This document shows, in pieces, positions 49,971-58,294 of a stretch of DNA of 64,000 nucleotides. Below the pieces are notes generated by a model, which saw only the letters and a program-made list of their open reading frames with translations, made no database searches and had not been told where the DNA came from. The position numbers and the translations under genes are program-made. The DNA lies in contig NZ_JAVRHK010000015.1 in NCBI RefSeq assembly GCF_031846585.1, positions 1-64,000 of the forward strand, written 5' to 3'. Each line of letters starts with the position of its first letter. Position 1 is the stretch's first letter. Origin of the DNA: Autumnicola musiva (GTDB lineage: Bacteria > Bacteroidota > Bacteroidia > Flavobacteriales > Flavobacteriaceae).

Positions 49971-50406
49971 TTCATGGTTTACTTTAGATTGGTGCGGTAA
50001 ATGCCTGAAAAATCGTTTAAAATTTCTCAATATTTGCTGAAATATTGGTTACGATCTAGGTAATGTTAAGCAGGAAAAACTGGATAAAACATCCTCAAGA
50101 AAAACAATGGGGGAGTAATCCTTGAGGATGAGTAGGGTAAGGATACTAAAGTATAGTTATTGAACTAATTAGAAAATTTTTTTCAAGATTTCATTTTTTC
50201 CTTGTTGTTATGTCTTAGCTAATGAATTTAAAAGCATTCCTGGAATAGTAGGAATATGGATAAAGACTTAATACATATTATTATAGATTATAATTACTTG
50301 AGGTTGTGGTTAAACCTCTGTTAATTCACTTTACATGGTATTCGGGATCTCTCTTACTTCCTATCTTTAATTTCTGAAGCTACCTCTTAATTGGTAGTAG
50401 TTCAAA

Positions 50407-50439
50407 AATGGATATCTGATATGGGGAGAGATATCCATT
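50407..50439 (+). repeat. Perfect inverted repeat
   Basis: AATGGATATCT and AGATATCCATT flank an 11-base loop. It lies 2 bp before the terminator-like hairpin, so the pair could be a terminal structure of one transcript. Confidence 0.7.
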
Positions 50440-50440
50440 G

Positions 50441-50470
50441 CAAAAGGCCTGGGATTCCGGGCCTTTTTCT
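50441..50470 (+). terminator. Intrinsic terminator
   Basis: AAAAGGCC (50442-50449) pairs with GGCCTTTT (50460-50467), extended by a short inner GG/CC pairing, and ends in TTTTTCT. It is strong and oriented for plus-strand transcripts but would also work in reverse. Confidence 0.8.
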
Positions 50471-50622
50471 ATTGTAAATTTACCCGTGGGCTTTTACATT
50501 ACAAATTTTCAACAGATAGTTGATTTAAATCTTCATTATCTAAAACAAAAATCTGCTGTCATATATGAGCATAAACCCCAAAGGTGGTATTTATAAGTAG
50601 CAAAAAAATTATACTTTTAAAG

Positions 50623-51834
50623 ATGGGTAAAAATAGAAGCAACACAAAGCGCATGATTTCAGTACATAAAGCCAGAACTCTACTTTCTCAAAATGTTCAA
50701 GAGGGAAAGACAGAATATATAGAACTTTCGAATTGTCTTGGTCTCACAACAGCCCAGGATATTTTTTCACCTATAGACGTGCCATCATTTGATAACTCTG
50801 CAATGGATGGTTACGCTATGAAATTTACAGGAGAACAAAAAAAATGGAAGAAAGGAGTGGAAATACAGGCAGGCGATACTTCAGAATATATAATGGACGA
50901 GGGCTATGCCGCACGAATTTTTACAGGAGCAAAAATTCCAACTGGCGCTGACACAGTTATTCCACAGGAATTAATTGAGAATGATAAACTTACTTATGAA
51001 ATTTGTTATTTCCAGGATAATATCCGGATGGGTAGCAATGTGAGGCTAAAAGGCTCACAGTGTAAGAAGGGAGACTTAATTTTGAAAAAAGGCACCAGGA
51101 TAACCCCGGGGATCATTGGATTGCTAGCATCTGTTGGACTTGAAGGTGTTATAGCATATTTGCCGCCAGAAGTAGCTTATGTAATTACAGGTGATGAATT
51201 AAAAGATGTAGGAGAACCTTTAAAAACAGGTGAAATTTATAATTCTAACGGACCCATGTTAGAAGCTTTATTAAAAGAGTCGGGTATTAAGAATGTTAAA
51301 GCTTTTAAAGCATCCGATAGAAAAGAAGAACTTCAGCAGATAATTAATAAGGCCCTGGAACAATACGAAGTACTTATCTTAAGCGGCGGAATATCTGTTG
51401 GAGATTATGATTTTGTGAAAGAATGCCTGCAAAAGGCAGGAGTAGAGGAACTATTTTATAAAATTAAACAACGTCCTGGTAAACCGATGTTTGTGGGAAA
51501 AAAAGAAAACAAGTTTGTTTTTGCCCTTCCGGGAAATCCGGGCTCGGTGCTAAATTGTTTTTATCAATATGTAAAACCCTGCCTCAGGATGATGATGGGC
51601 GTGAAAAACGCATGGCAACCTAACCGAATGTTGCCTCTGGCAAAAGATCAACAAAAAAAAGCAGGATTAACATTTTTTGTAAAGTCAAAAATATCAGATG
51701 AAAAAATTGATGTATTGGGAGCACAGCAATCTTTCAATTTGCAGGCATTTAGTGAGGCCAATTGTGTTGTGGAACTGGATGAAGAAAAGGAAATAGTGCC
51801 TGCGGGTACACTTGTTCCGGTGTTTTACTTTTAA
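50623..51834 (+). CDS. moeA: Molybdopterin molybdenumtransferase
   Basis: The enzyme inserts molybdate into molybdopterin to form molybdenum cofactor. The ATG at 50623 gives 403 residues; the one at 50653 (MISVHKARTLL) also fits the family start. D-V-P-S-F-D-N-S-A-M-D-G-Y-A, G-A-K-I-P-T-G-A-D-T-V-I-P-Q-E, S-G-G-I-S-V-G-D-Y-D and L-P-G-N-P-G-S are all present. No other moa/moe gene is in the window, so it is separated from the rest of the pathway. Confidence 0.94.
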   Translation: MGKNRSNTKRMISVHKARTLLSQNVQEGKTEYIELSNCLGLTTAQDIFSPIDVPSFDNSAMDGYAMKFTGEQKKWKKGVEIQAGDTSEYIMDEGYAARIFTGAKIPTGADTVIPQELIENDKLTYEICYFQDNIRMGSNVRLKGSQCKKGDLILKKGTRITPGIIGLLASVGLEGVIAYLPPEVAYVITGDELKDVGEPLKTGEIYNSNGPMLEALLKESGIKNVKAFKASDRKEELQQIINKALEQYEVLILSGGISVGDYDFVKECLQKAGVEELFYKIKQRPGKPMFVGKKENKFVFALPGNPGSVLNCFYQYVKPCLRMMMGVKNAWQPNRMLPLAKDQQKKAGLTFFVKSKISDEKIDVLGAQQSFNLQAFSEANCVVELDEEKEIVPAGTLVPVFYF

Positions 51835-52054
51835 CGAACACCGGGTTTTAAGAGAAGCGGGAAAGATAGTTGATATTTTCACCCTTATCTTAGTATTAAA
51901 AGAATTAAGTGTTGTTGGTAGGGTCAACAGGGATAGCAACTTCATATATAAATACTGGAAGTTAAGAGTTAGTTTTTATACCTTGATTTTTTAGTTAATT
52001 GATTTTATCCCATTCCGGGAATAATTTAAATTTTGTTTTTTTATAAAAAAATCA

Positions 52055-52084
52055 TTGTTTTATTTATAAAGAGATATATATTTG
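52055..52084 (+). promoter_or_regulatory. Promoter of tRNA-Arg
   Basis: TTG at 52055-52057 and TATATTTG at 52077-52084 are separated by 19 bp, an exact Bacteroidota consensus. The tRNA begins 14 bp downstream. Confidence 0.85.
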
Positions 52085-52097
52085 CAACCGCAAAAAT

Positions 52098-52171
52098 GGT
52101 CTCGTAGCTCAGTTGGATAGAGCATCTGCCTTCTAAGCAGACGGTCACAGGTTCGAATCCTGTCGAGATCA
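52098..52171 (+). tRNA. tRNA-Arg (anticodon TCT)
   Basis: The 74-nt cloverleaf has acceptor GGTCTCG pairing with CGAGATC (one G-T). The D loop contains AGTTGGAT, the anticodon stem CTGCC/AAGCAG region carries TTCTAAG with anticodon TCT, and the T arm is GGTTCGAATCC. CCA is not encoded. It would read AGA/AGG codons. Confidence 0.96.
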
Positions 52172-52551
52172 CTTTTTTAGCTTTAAATAAACCAGAATAT
52201 TGATAATTGTTTGATTTTCAGTATTTTGGTTTTTTTAATAAATTTAGGTAGCTACAGAAGTCGGAATTCCGGCGGTCCAGATTTATTCCAAAAGGCTTGA
52301 TCAAATCGCTTTATCAAACTAAAATTAAGTACTCAATACATTTGTTTATTTTTATCAGGCCACCTAAGGCGGAAAAGGGAAATCCTTGATTACCTGTTTG
52401 CAGAAATTTCTGATTTTGAAATCCAAAGTATAATTTTACTACTAGGTTGGAATTATATAATGGTGTCCGGAGCCATTATCAACCTTTAACACAGCATCAG
52501 AACGGTTGTTTGGTACCTTTAATATTAATATATCTCAGCTAATTCAGTTCA
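52172..52551. other. Intergenic region without recognisable gene
   Basis: 380 bp between tRNA-Arg and the outer-membrane barrel gene. No second tRNA, ORF or clear att-like direct repeat of the tRNA 3' end was seen. It should hold the promoter of the porin-BCCT-stress protein genes. Confidence 0.45.
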
Positions 52552-53688
52552 ATGTATTATATCCACTGGAAAATAAAATTAGTTTTTTTTGTAGTTTGTC
52601 TCATTCCCTGTAATTATATGGCTCAGGAAAAACCTAAAGTGGATTTTGGTGGGGCTTTGCGGTTCAATTATAACCTTTCATCTTGGAAACCAGAACAGAA
52701 AAGAAGAGGTGGTGATTTTGGATACGATATGTTTAGAGTAAATGCAGTTGCCACTTACCAGGATATTTATGTAAATGCGGAATATCGGTTTTACTCGGAA
52801 TCTTTTGGTGGTGGAATGTTAAAGCAGGGCTGGTTGGGCTATAAATTCAACGAAATGGATGAGATTCAGCTGGGGCTCACTCAGGTTCCTTTCGGGATTC
52901 AGCAATATAATTCCCATAACTGGTTTTTCAATTTGGGTTATTATATGGGATTGGAAGATGATCATGATATGGGAGTGAAATTCACACATGCAGGTAAAAA
53001 AATTGAATATCATCTGGCCTATTTCAAAAATGCAGAAGAATTACGGTTTGGTAACGATTCGGCAATTTCCCATAGCAGATATTCCTATGATGTGGCAGGA
53101 AATAATAAGGAAGTAAATCAGGTAAACGCAAAGTTATCATACAAATTTGGAAATTTTTTGGAGTCCCGTGCCGGATTTTCTGTACAATACGGAGGATTGT
53201 ATAATATTAATACCGCAGAGATGGGAAATCATAAGGGTTTTGCCCTACATTATGAATTCGACTATAGAAAATGGAACCTGAAATCTGAAGTCATGCTTAT
53301 TTCAAATAATCCTGAAAATGAAACCGGGGTTTCAGATGAAATAATTAGTATGGCCGCATATGGGGCAGCTTATGATGTGGCTGCAGATTTTAACCTATAC
53401 ACGATAGCAGTTTCACGAGATGTGCCGGTAAACTGGGGACCTGTCTCAAATCTTCAATTTTACAATGATTTTGGATATATGCAAAAGCAAAATGTCTCAT
53501 TTGAAGATTCTTTTATGAATGTAACGGGAGTAGGAATTAAGGCAGGTAACCTTTATACTTATATTGATTATGCAGCGGGATATAACCATTCCTGGTTAGG
53601 GGGTAACTTTGTTGATGATTTCGCAGAAGGTAATCCTGATGCAAAGTGGGAGGCGAGATTTAATATCAATTTTGGTTACTATTTTTAG
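52552..53688 (+). CDS. Outer-membrane beta-barrel protein (porin-like)
   Basis: The 378-residue protein has a signal peptide ending near the M-A-Q-E-K-P (about residue 25). Many alternating amphipathic strands rich in Tyr, Phe and Gly follow, with an aromatic C-terminal end (F-N-I-N-F-G-Y-Y-F). It resembles phosphate-selective-porin-like barrels of Bacteroidota. It is followed by a BCCT transporter and a universal stress protein, so it may be the outer-membrane entry for the same osmolyte. Substrate is inferred only. Confidence 0.8.
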   Translation: MYYIHWKIKLVFFVVCLIPCNYMAQEKPKVDFGGALRFNYNLSSWKPEQKRRGGDFGYDMFRVNAVATYQDIYVNAEYRFYSESFGGGMLKQGWLGYKFNEMDEIQLGLTQVPFGIQQYNSHNWFFNLGYYMGLEDDHDMGVKFTHAGKKIEYHLAYFKNAEELRFGNDSAISHSRYSYDVAGNNKEVNQVNAKLSYKFGNFLESRAGFSVQYGGLYNINTAEMGNHKGFALHYEFDYRKWNLKSEVMLISNNPENETGVSDEIISMAAYGAAYDVAADFNLYTIAVSRDVPVNWGPVSNLQFYNDFGYMQKQNVSFEDSFMNVTGVGIKAGNLYTYIDYAAGYNHSWLGGNFVDDFAEGNPDAKWEARFNINFGYYF

Positions 53689-53738
53689 TACTTAACATTG
53701 AATACACTGAAAAATTATAACAGATAAAATAAATAGCT

Positions 53739-55361
53739 ATGGCTAAAAAAATTGTAAGAAGTGATGAACGAAAATCAATAATGGGGCTGGATGTGAATGG
53801 TCCGGTGTTTTTCACTTCTTCGATCTTTATAATTATTAGCATTACCCTTACATTGATTTATGAAGAACGTGCAGAAAAGTATTTTGATGCCATCCAGGAT
53901 TTTGTCGCTAACAATGCTGGCTGGTTCTTTGTGCTGTGCGTAAATATTTTTCTTGTATTTGTAGTTTACCTGGCTTTTAGTAAATATGGAAATTTACGTA
54001 TAGGAGGAAAAGGTGCCAAACCGGAATTTAAAACCCTCTCCTGGTTTGCCATGCTCTTTAGTGCAGGCATGGGTATTGGTCTCCTTTTCTGGAGCATAGC
54101 TGAACCGGTTACTCATTTTATGAATCCCCCTCTTGCCGAAAGTGGTAGCCCTGAAGCTGCGCAACAGGCAATGAATTTTACATTTCTGCACTGGGGGCTC
54201 CACGCCTGGGGAATCTACGCACTCGTTGGGCTTTCGTTGGCTTATTTTACCTATTCACACGGTTTGCCTTTAACCATACGTTCGGTTTTTTACCCTATTC
54301 TGGGTGACAAGATTTATGGAAAGAGAGGTGATATTATTGACATATTTGCTGTGCTGGCTACCTTATTTGGACTAGCTACTTCCCTGGGATTGGGCGTACA
54401 GCAGATCGCTGCGGGCCTAAATCATGTTTTTGGAGTGGATAGTGGGCTTGTGACTCAGGTTATACTTATTGGGGGAATTACCGCTATCGCCACCACCTCG
54501 GTGGTACTGGGAGTTGATAAAGGAGTGAAGTTCCTGAGTGAATGGAATATGAGAGTAGCAGTTGTTTTATTACTATTGGTTGTAATTCTTGGGCCAACCA
54601 TTTTCATATTTCAATCTTTTGTTCAGAATACAGGAAGTTACTTATACAGTTTTTTAGAAATATCTTCATGGACTGAAAGCTATACAGGCAGAAACTGGCA
54701 AAATTCCTGGACGGTTTTCTATTGGGGCTGGTGGATTGCCTGGTCTCCATTTGTAGGGATGTTCATAGCAAGAATCTCCAAAGGACGTACTATTCGGGAA
54801 TTTATTCTTGGAGTTCTTCTGGTTCCATCGCTAATTACATTTTTTTGGATCTCGGCATTTGGAAGTTCTTCCATTCAGCAGGCACTATTAGGAGATGAAA
54901 ATATTGTTAATGCAGTTAATGATAATGTGGCAACAGCACTTTTTGTTTTTATGGAAGATTTTCCATTTTCTGTAGCTCTAAATGTGATTGGTGTGATTCT
55001 GATTGCCGGTTTCTTTGTGACTTCTTCAGATTCCGGTTCTCTTGTAGTAGACAGCCTTACCTCCGGGGGTAAGATTGACGCTCCTGTAGGGCAAAGAATT
55101 TTCTGGGCTGTTGCTGAAGGGGCTGTAGCAGCAGTGCTTTTAATTGGGGGAGGTTTACAGGCTTTGCAGACGGCCTCTATAGTCACAGGGCTTCCTTTCG
55201 CATTTATTCTTCTGTTTATGTGCTATTCTCTTTACAATGGTGTGAAGGAGGAATACCAGAAAATAGAGGAGAAGAGGACCCAGAAAGAGAAGGAAAGTTA
55301 TGAAGAAGTAATCTCTGATATTATTAAAAAAAGAGCCACAAAACATAAAGATAACCAGTAA
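53739..55361 (+). CDS. BCCT-family transporter (betaine/carnitine/choline type)
   Basis: The 540-residue protein has about twelve membrane helices. G-M-G-I-G-L-L-F-W-S-I-A-E-P matches the conserved glycine-rich helix 3 region. W-T-V-F-Y-W-G-W-W-I-A-W-S-P-F-V-G-M-F-I-A-R-I-S contains the aromatic substrate box of the family. The charged C-terminal tail (about 505-540) resembles the osmosensing tail of BetP. It likely imports glycine betaine or a related compatible solute with sodium. It lies 50 bp after the barrel protein and 12 bp before the stress protein. Confidence 0.94.
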   Translation: MAKKIVRSDERKSIMGLDVNGPVFFTSSIFIIISITLTLIYEERAEKYFDAIQDFVANNAGWFFVLCVNIFLVFVVYLAFSKYGNLRIGGKGAKPEFKTLSWFAMLFSAGMGIGLLFWSIAEPVTHFMNPPLAESGSPEAAQQAMNFTFLHWGLHAWGIYALVGLSLAYFTYSHGLPLTIRSVFYPILGDKIYGKRGDIIDIFAVLATLFGLATSLGLGVQQIAAGLNHVFGVDSGLVTQVILIGGITAIATTSVVLGVDKGVKFLSEWNMRVAVVLLLLVVILGPTIFIFQSFVQNTGSYLYSFLEISSWTESYTGRNWQNSWTVFYWGWWIAWSPFVGMFIARISKGRTIREFILGVLLVPSLITFFWISAFGSSSIQQALLGDENIVNAVNDNVATALFVFMEDFPFSVALNVIGVILIAGFFVTSSDSGSLVVDSLTSGGKIDAPVGQRIFWAVAEGAVAAVLLIGGGLQALQTASIVTGLPFAFILLFMCYSLYNGVKEEYQKIEEKRTQKEKESYEEVISDIIKKRATKHKDNQ

Positions 55362-55373
55362 GAAATTTTAATT

Positions 55374-56231
55374 ATGAAAAGGATAAAAAATATTCTTGTA
55401 GCACTTGATCTGTCCGTGATGGATGAAAAAGTAATTAAATATACTTCATTTATTGCCGCAAAGCTGAAGGTTGAAAATGTTTATTTTGTTCATAATATTA
55501 AAAAATATGAGATTTCTGATCTTTTTGAAGAGCATCTTAAAGATATAAATCTGGACGAAGTAATAGGAGAGGAGTTAAATGAAAAGGTGAAGGTTAATTT
55601 TAAGGCTTCGGTAAACTGGGAGGTTTTAATTTCTGAAGATCCCTATAGTGAAACGCTTATAAAATATATTGCAGAGAAGTATCAGGTTGATCTGGCAATT
55701 GTTGGCAACAAAAAGAACGAAAGAGGTACGGGAGTGGTAAGTGGTAAATTACTACGCCTGCTCCGCTGTGACGTACTTGCAGTTCCCGCCTCTGCAAATG
55801 AAAAAATTGATGTTATCTGGGCAGCGATAGATTTATCGCAGGAATCCAGGAAAATTTTTACCCGCACAAGAGAAATTCAGGAAGATAATGGCAGTATTTT
55901 GAAGGCGGTTCATGTTTATAGTGTGCCTGTTCAATTTTCACCTTACATATCTCCCGAGGCTATGGAGCCCAAGGTAGAAAAGCATGTGAATGAAAAAATA
56001 AACAAATTCTTAAACAAACTGGAATATCCACATTCTGTAGAACCAATAATATTTTTAGGGAGAGAGTCTGGCGCAGCCCGAAAGATTCAAACCAAGATGT
56101 TATCTGGCGGAATAGACCTTCTTATGGTCTCTGACAAAGGAGGGAATAATTTTTCACCATTTGCTGTTGGAACAGTAACTGAAGAATTGTTTAATGCAGA
56201 TCTTGATGTACCGCTTTGGGTTGTGAAATAG
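55374..56231 (+). CDS. Universal stress protein (tandem USP domains)
   Basis: The 285-residue protein has an N-terminal USP domain starting R-I-K-N-I-L-V-A-L-D-L-S and a second repeat from about residue 145 (D-V-I-W-A-A-I-D-L-S). The nucleotide-binding pattern is partial: G-N-K-K-N-E-R-G-T-G-V-V-S-G is present in the first domain only. In other bacteria USP proteins bind to or co-regulate osmolyte transporters, such as TeaD with TeaABC. That makes a control role over the adjacent BCCT plausible. Confidence 0.9.
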   Translation: MKRIKNILVALDLSVMDEKVIKYTSFIAAKLKVENVYFVHNIKKYEISDLFEEHLKDINLDEVIGEELNEKVKVNFKASVNWEVLISEDPYSETLIKYIAEKYQVDLAIVGNKKNERGTGVVSGKLLRLLRCDVLAVPASANEKIDVIWAAIDLSQESRKIFTRTREIQEDNGSILKAVHVYSVPVQFSPYISPEAMEPKVEKHVNEKINKFLNKLEYPHSVEPIIFLGRESGAARKIQTKMLSGGIDLLMVSDKGGNNFSPFAVGTVTEELFNADLDVPLWVVK

Positions 56232-56576
56232 GATCTAAAAAGAATATCTTATTAATTCTGAACCTATCTTCCTTATCTTTTAAAGATAGTTCTGCCAAAG
56301 ATGACTGTTTTCAGCATTTTTGCTGCCTTTCCAGAAGTATTAATTTTATATTCTTCCCACCCATGGAGCAGGCAAAAAACTGTCCTGACTCTTGAAATAC
56401 GTTTAAGTGGCATAACCGGATAAATGCAGGAAGCATTTTTGATACAGCCTTCAGATAAAATCTTGCTAATATTTAGGATAAAAAAACACATAAATAAGAG
56501 ATTATCCTGAAGAATAAGATATTTCATCTCTCTGCATAATCTAATTTTTCTTAGAAGGTTTGAATTGAGTTAAGTA
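56232..56576. other. Intergenic region, no supported gene
   Basis: This 345-bp region separates the convergent stress-protein and Crp/Fnr genes. An 84-codon minus-strand frame (56273-56527) shows no family features and poor start context. No clear terminator hairpin was seen. Confidence 0.45.
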
Positions 56577-57209
56577 TTATAGATCAAATACTTCCAAGCT
56601 GTTTCTCCTGAGAGCAATCCTGCCTTCTTTTTCCAGGTTTTTCAGTAATCTGGAAATCACAACTCTTGAAGTATGCAAATCATAAGCAATTTCCTGATGC
56701 GTAATCTCCAGAATTTCATTTTGATTTACTTTCGCCTTATCCCGTAAATACTGAAGCAACCTTTTATCCATCTTAAGAAACGCGATTGAATCTATTGAAT
56801 CCAGCATCTCTTTAAGCCTGGTATTATAACTTTGAAAAATAAAGGATCTCCATGATTTATAATTTATAATCCATTCCTCCATTTTTTCAACAGGAATCAT
56901 AACCAAAACAGTATCTTTTTCAGCTACGGCTTTAATTTCGCTTTTACTTCTGTTTAAACAGCAGTTTAATGTAAGTGCGCAGGTATCTCCCCTTTCCAAA
57001 AAATATAGGAGCAGTTCATCTCCATCATCATCCAGCCGGGAAATTTTAATTGCACCTTCTATTAACAATGGTATGGAAGTAACAAAATCTTCTGCTCCAA
57101 GAATAATTTCTCCTGATGGTATATTTCTTAATACTCCAATTTGAGCAATTTCATCTAACAAATCTTCTTCAAAAACAATTGAAAAAGCATCGTACAGAGA
57201 TTTATCCAT
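56577..57209 (-). CDS. Crp/Fnr-family transcriptional regulator
   Basis: The ATG at 57207-57209 (MDKSLYDAFSIVFEED) is chosen over a long unrelated extension into the upstream gene. The 210-residue protein has a cyclic-nucleotide-type sensory domain (about 20-135) and a winged HTH (about 150-208, I-T-H-Q-E-I-A-Y-D-L-H-T-S-R-V-V-I-S-R-L). No N-terminal Fe-S cysteine cluster is present, but C-A-L-T-L-N-C-C (about 101-108) is a conspicuous Cys group that could sense reactive sulfur. It lies 11 bp from the YeeE/YedE genes and probably regulates them. Confidence 0.88.
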   Translation of the reverse strand: MDKSLYDAFSIVFEEDLLDEIAQIGVLRNIPSGEIILGAEDFVTSIPLLIEGAIKISRLDDDGDELLLYFLERGDTCALTLNCCLNRSKSEIKAVAEKDTVLVMIPVEKMEEWIINYKSWRSFIFQSYNTRLKEMLDSIDSIAFLKMDKRLLQYLRDKAKVNQNEILEITHQEIAYDLHTSRVVISRLLKNLEKEGRIALRRNSLEVFDL

Positions 57210-57220
57210 TATATTTATTT

Positions 57221-57637
57221 TTAATGAGGTAGCTTGGCACGGATAAGTCCGTATACAAAAGTACCCAGTAGCGCCGCAGCTATAACTACAAGAATTGAAA
57301 TATAACCAGAACCGGCAAGTACATACATAGGTCCCGGACAGGCACCTGTTAGAGCCCAACCCAATCCAAAAATAATTCCACCAAAAAGGTAACGAGGTAT
57401 ACTTTTCTTTTTTGGTTTTAACTGCATTTCGCGCCCGCCCAGGGCTTTTATATTATTTTTTTTAATGAACTGCACACCAAGAATACCAAGAAGTAAGGCA
57501 GAACCAATTATGCCGTACATATGGAACGATCCAAATTCGAACATTTCATATATCCTAAACCATGAAGCCGCTTCCGATTTATACATGATAATCCCAAAAA
57601 AGAATCCTATTATTAAATAAGTTAAATATTTCATCAT
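57221..57637 (-). CDS. YeeE/YedE-type sulfur transporter, second half (DUF6691)
   Basis: The 138-residue membrane protein has about four helices and the motif F-G-L-G-W-A-L-T-G-A-C-P-G-P-M-Y-V-L, with the family Cys. In thiosulfate transporters of this family conserved Cys form the conduction path. The upstream gene encodes the other half, with no intergenic gap. Together they form a split transporter like the PmpA/PmpB pairs. Confidence 0.9.
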   Translation of the reverse strand: MMKYLTYLIIGFFFGIIMYKSEAASWFRIYEMFEFGSFHMYGIIGSALLLGILGVQFIKKNNIKALGGREMQLKPKKKSIPRYLFGGIIFGLGWALTGACPGPMYVLAGSGYISILVVIAAALLGTFVYGLIRAKLPH

Positions 57638-58195
57638 TTAAAATATTAATGGGTAAATAAAATGAATCATAATCAAGCCTCCTATAAAAAAGCCAATTAC
57701 AGCAATTAATGAAGGCAACTGAAGATTACTTAATCCAGAAATGGCATGACCGGATGTACAACCACCGGCATATCTTGCACCAAAACCAACCATAAAGCCA
57801 CCTGCTATTAATACAAATAAAATGAGCGGACTGTTTAAATTCTCTACCGCAAATATTTCAGTAGGCATGTAGGCCTCTCCTGCACTATCTATTTGATACT
57901 CTGTTTTCAGTTTATCTGCAATTTCATCATTTATTTCAACTGCGTTATTGGAAAGATAGGTGGAAGCAAAAAAACCGCCAAGTACTGCGCCAAGCACAAC
58001 CGTTAGGTTCCATCTCTCTTTTTTCCAGTCGAATTTAAAAAAATCAGCTGCTTTTCCAGCCCCGGTTGCAGAACACATAGTTCTTAGGTTAGAGGACATA
58101 CCAAATTGTTTACCTGTAAACAACAATGCAAACATTGTTGCCGCTATTAAAGGACCTGAAATATACCAGGGCCAGGGATCATATATCCATTCCAT
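57638..58195 (-). CDS. YeeE/YedE-type sulfur transporter, first half
   Basis: The 185-residue membrane protein has four to five helices. It shows the family signature G-A-R-Y-A-G-G-C-T-S-G-H-A-I-S-G-L-S and a second Cys in T-M-C-S-A-T-G. It abuts the second-half gene directly. The pair probably moves thiosulfate or a related reduced sulfur compound into the cell for the MBL-rhodanese enzyme encoded just upstream. Confidence 0.9.
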   Translation of the reverse strand: MEWIYDPWPWYISGPLIAATMFALLFTGKQFGMSSNLRTMCSATGAGKAADFFKFDWKKERWNLTVVLGAVLGGFFASTYLSNNAVEINDEIADKLKTEYQIDSAGEAYMPTEIFAVENLNSPLILFVLIAGGFMVGFGARYAGGCTSGHAISGLSNLQLPSLIAVIGFFIGGLIMIHFIYPLIF

Positions 58196-58294
58196 ATATT
58201 CTTTTTTTCGTATTCTACTAATATAAATTTATAAAGTAGGTATGTAACTTCTGAACAAATTCGCCTTCCATCATCTATACCTTTTTAGGTATTA

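Larger units (their letters stand above)
49971..50583. other. Intergenic region with two tandem hairpins, possible small RNA
   Basis: This 613-bp stretch lacks any convincing ORF. Near its end are an 11-bp perfect hairpin (50407-50417 with 50429-50439) and then a terminator-like hairpin with T-run (50442-50468). A terminator more than 470 bp after the XRE stop would suit either a long 3' UTR or an independent small RNA. I could not match it to 6S, RNase P, SRP or tmRNA by eye. Confidence 0.5.

Noticed and set aside
52098..52171. tRNA-Arg as a genomic-island attachment site
   Set aside because: No integrase gene nearby and no direct repeat of the tRNA 3' end seen downstream; the flanking genes look like core functions.
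56273..56527. 84-codon minus-strand frame
   Set aside because: No family features, poor start context, AT-rich low-complexity translation; probably chance.
57210..57359. 50-residue N-terminal extension of the Crp/Fnr protein
   Set aside because: It overlaps the YeeE/YedE gene in another frame and has a Cys-rich composition unlike the family; the ATG at 57207-57209 fits.
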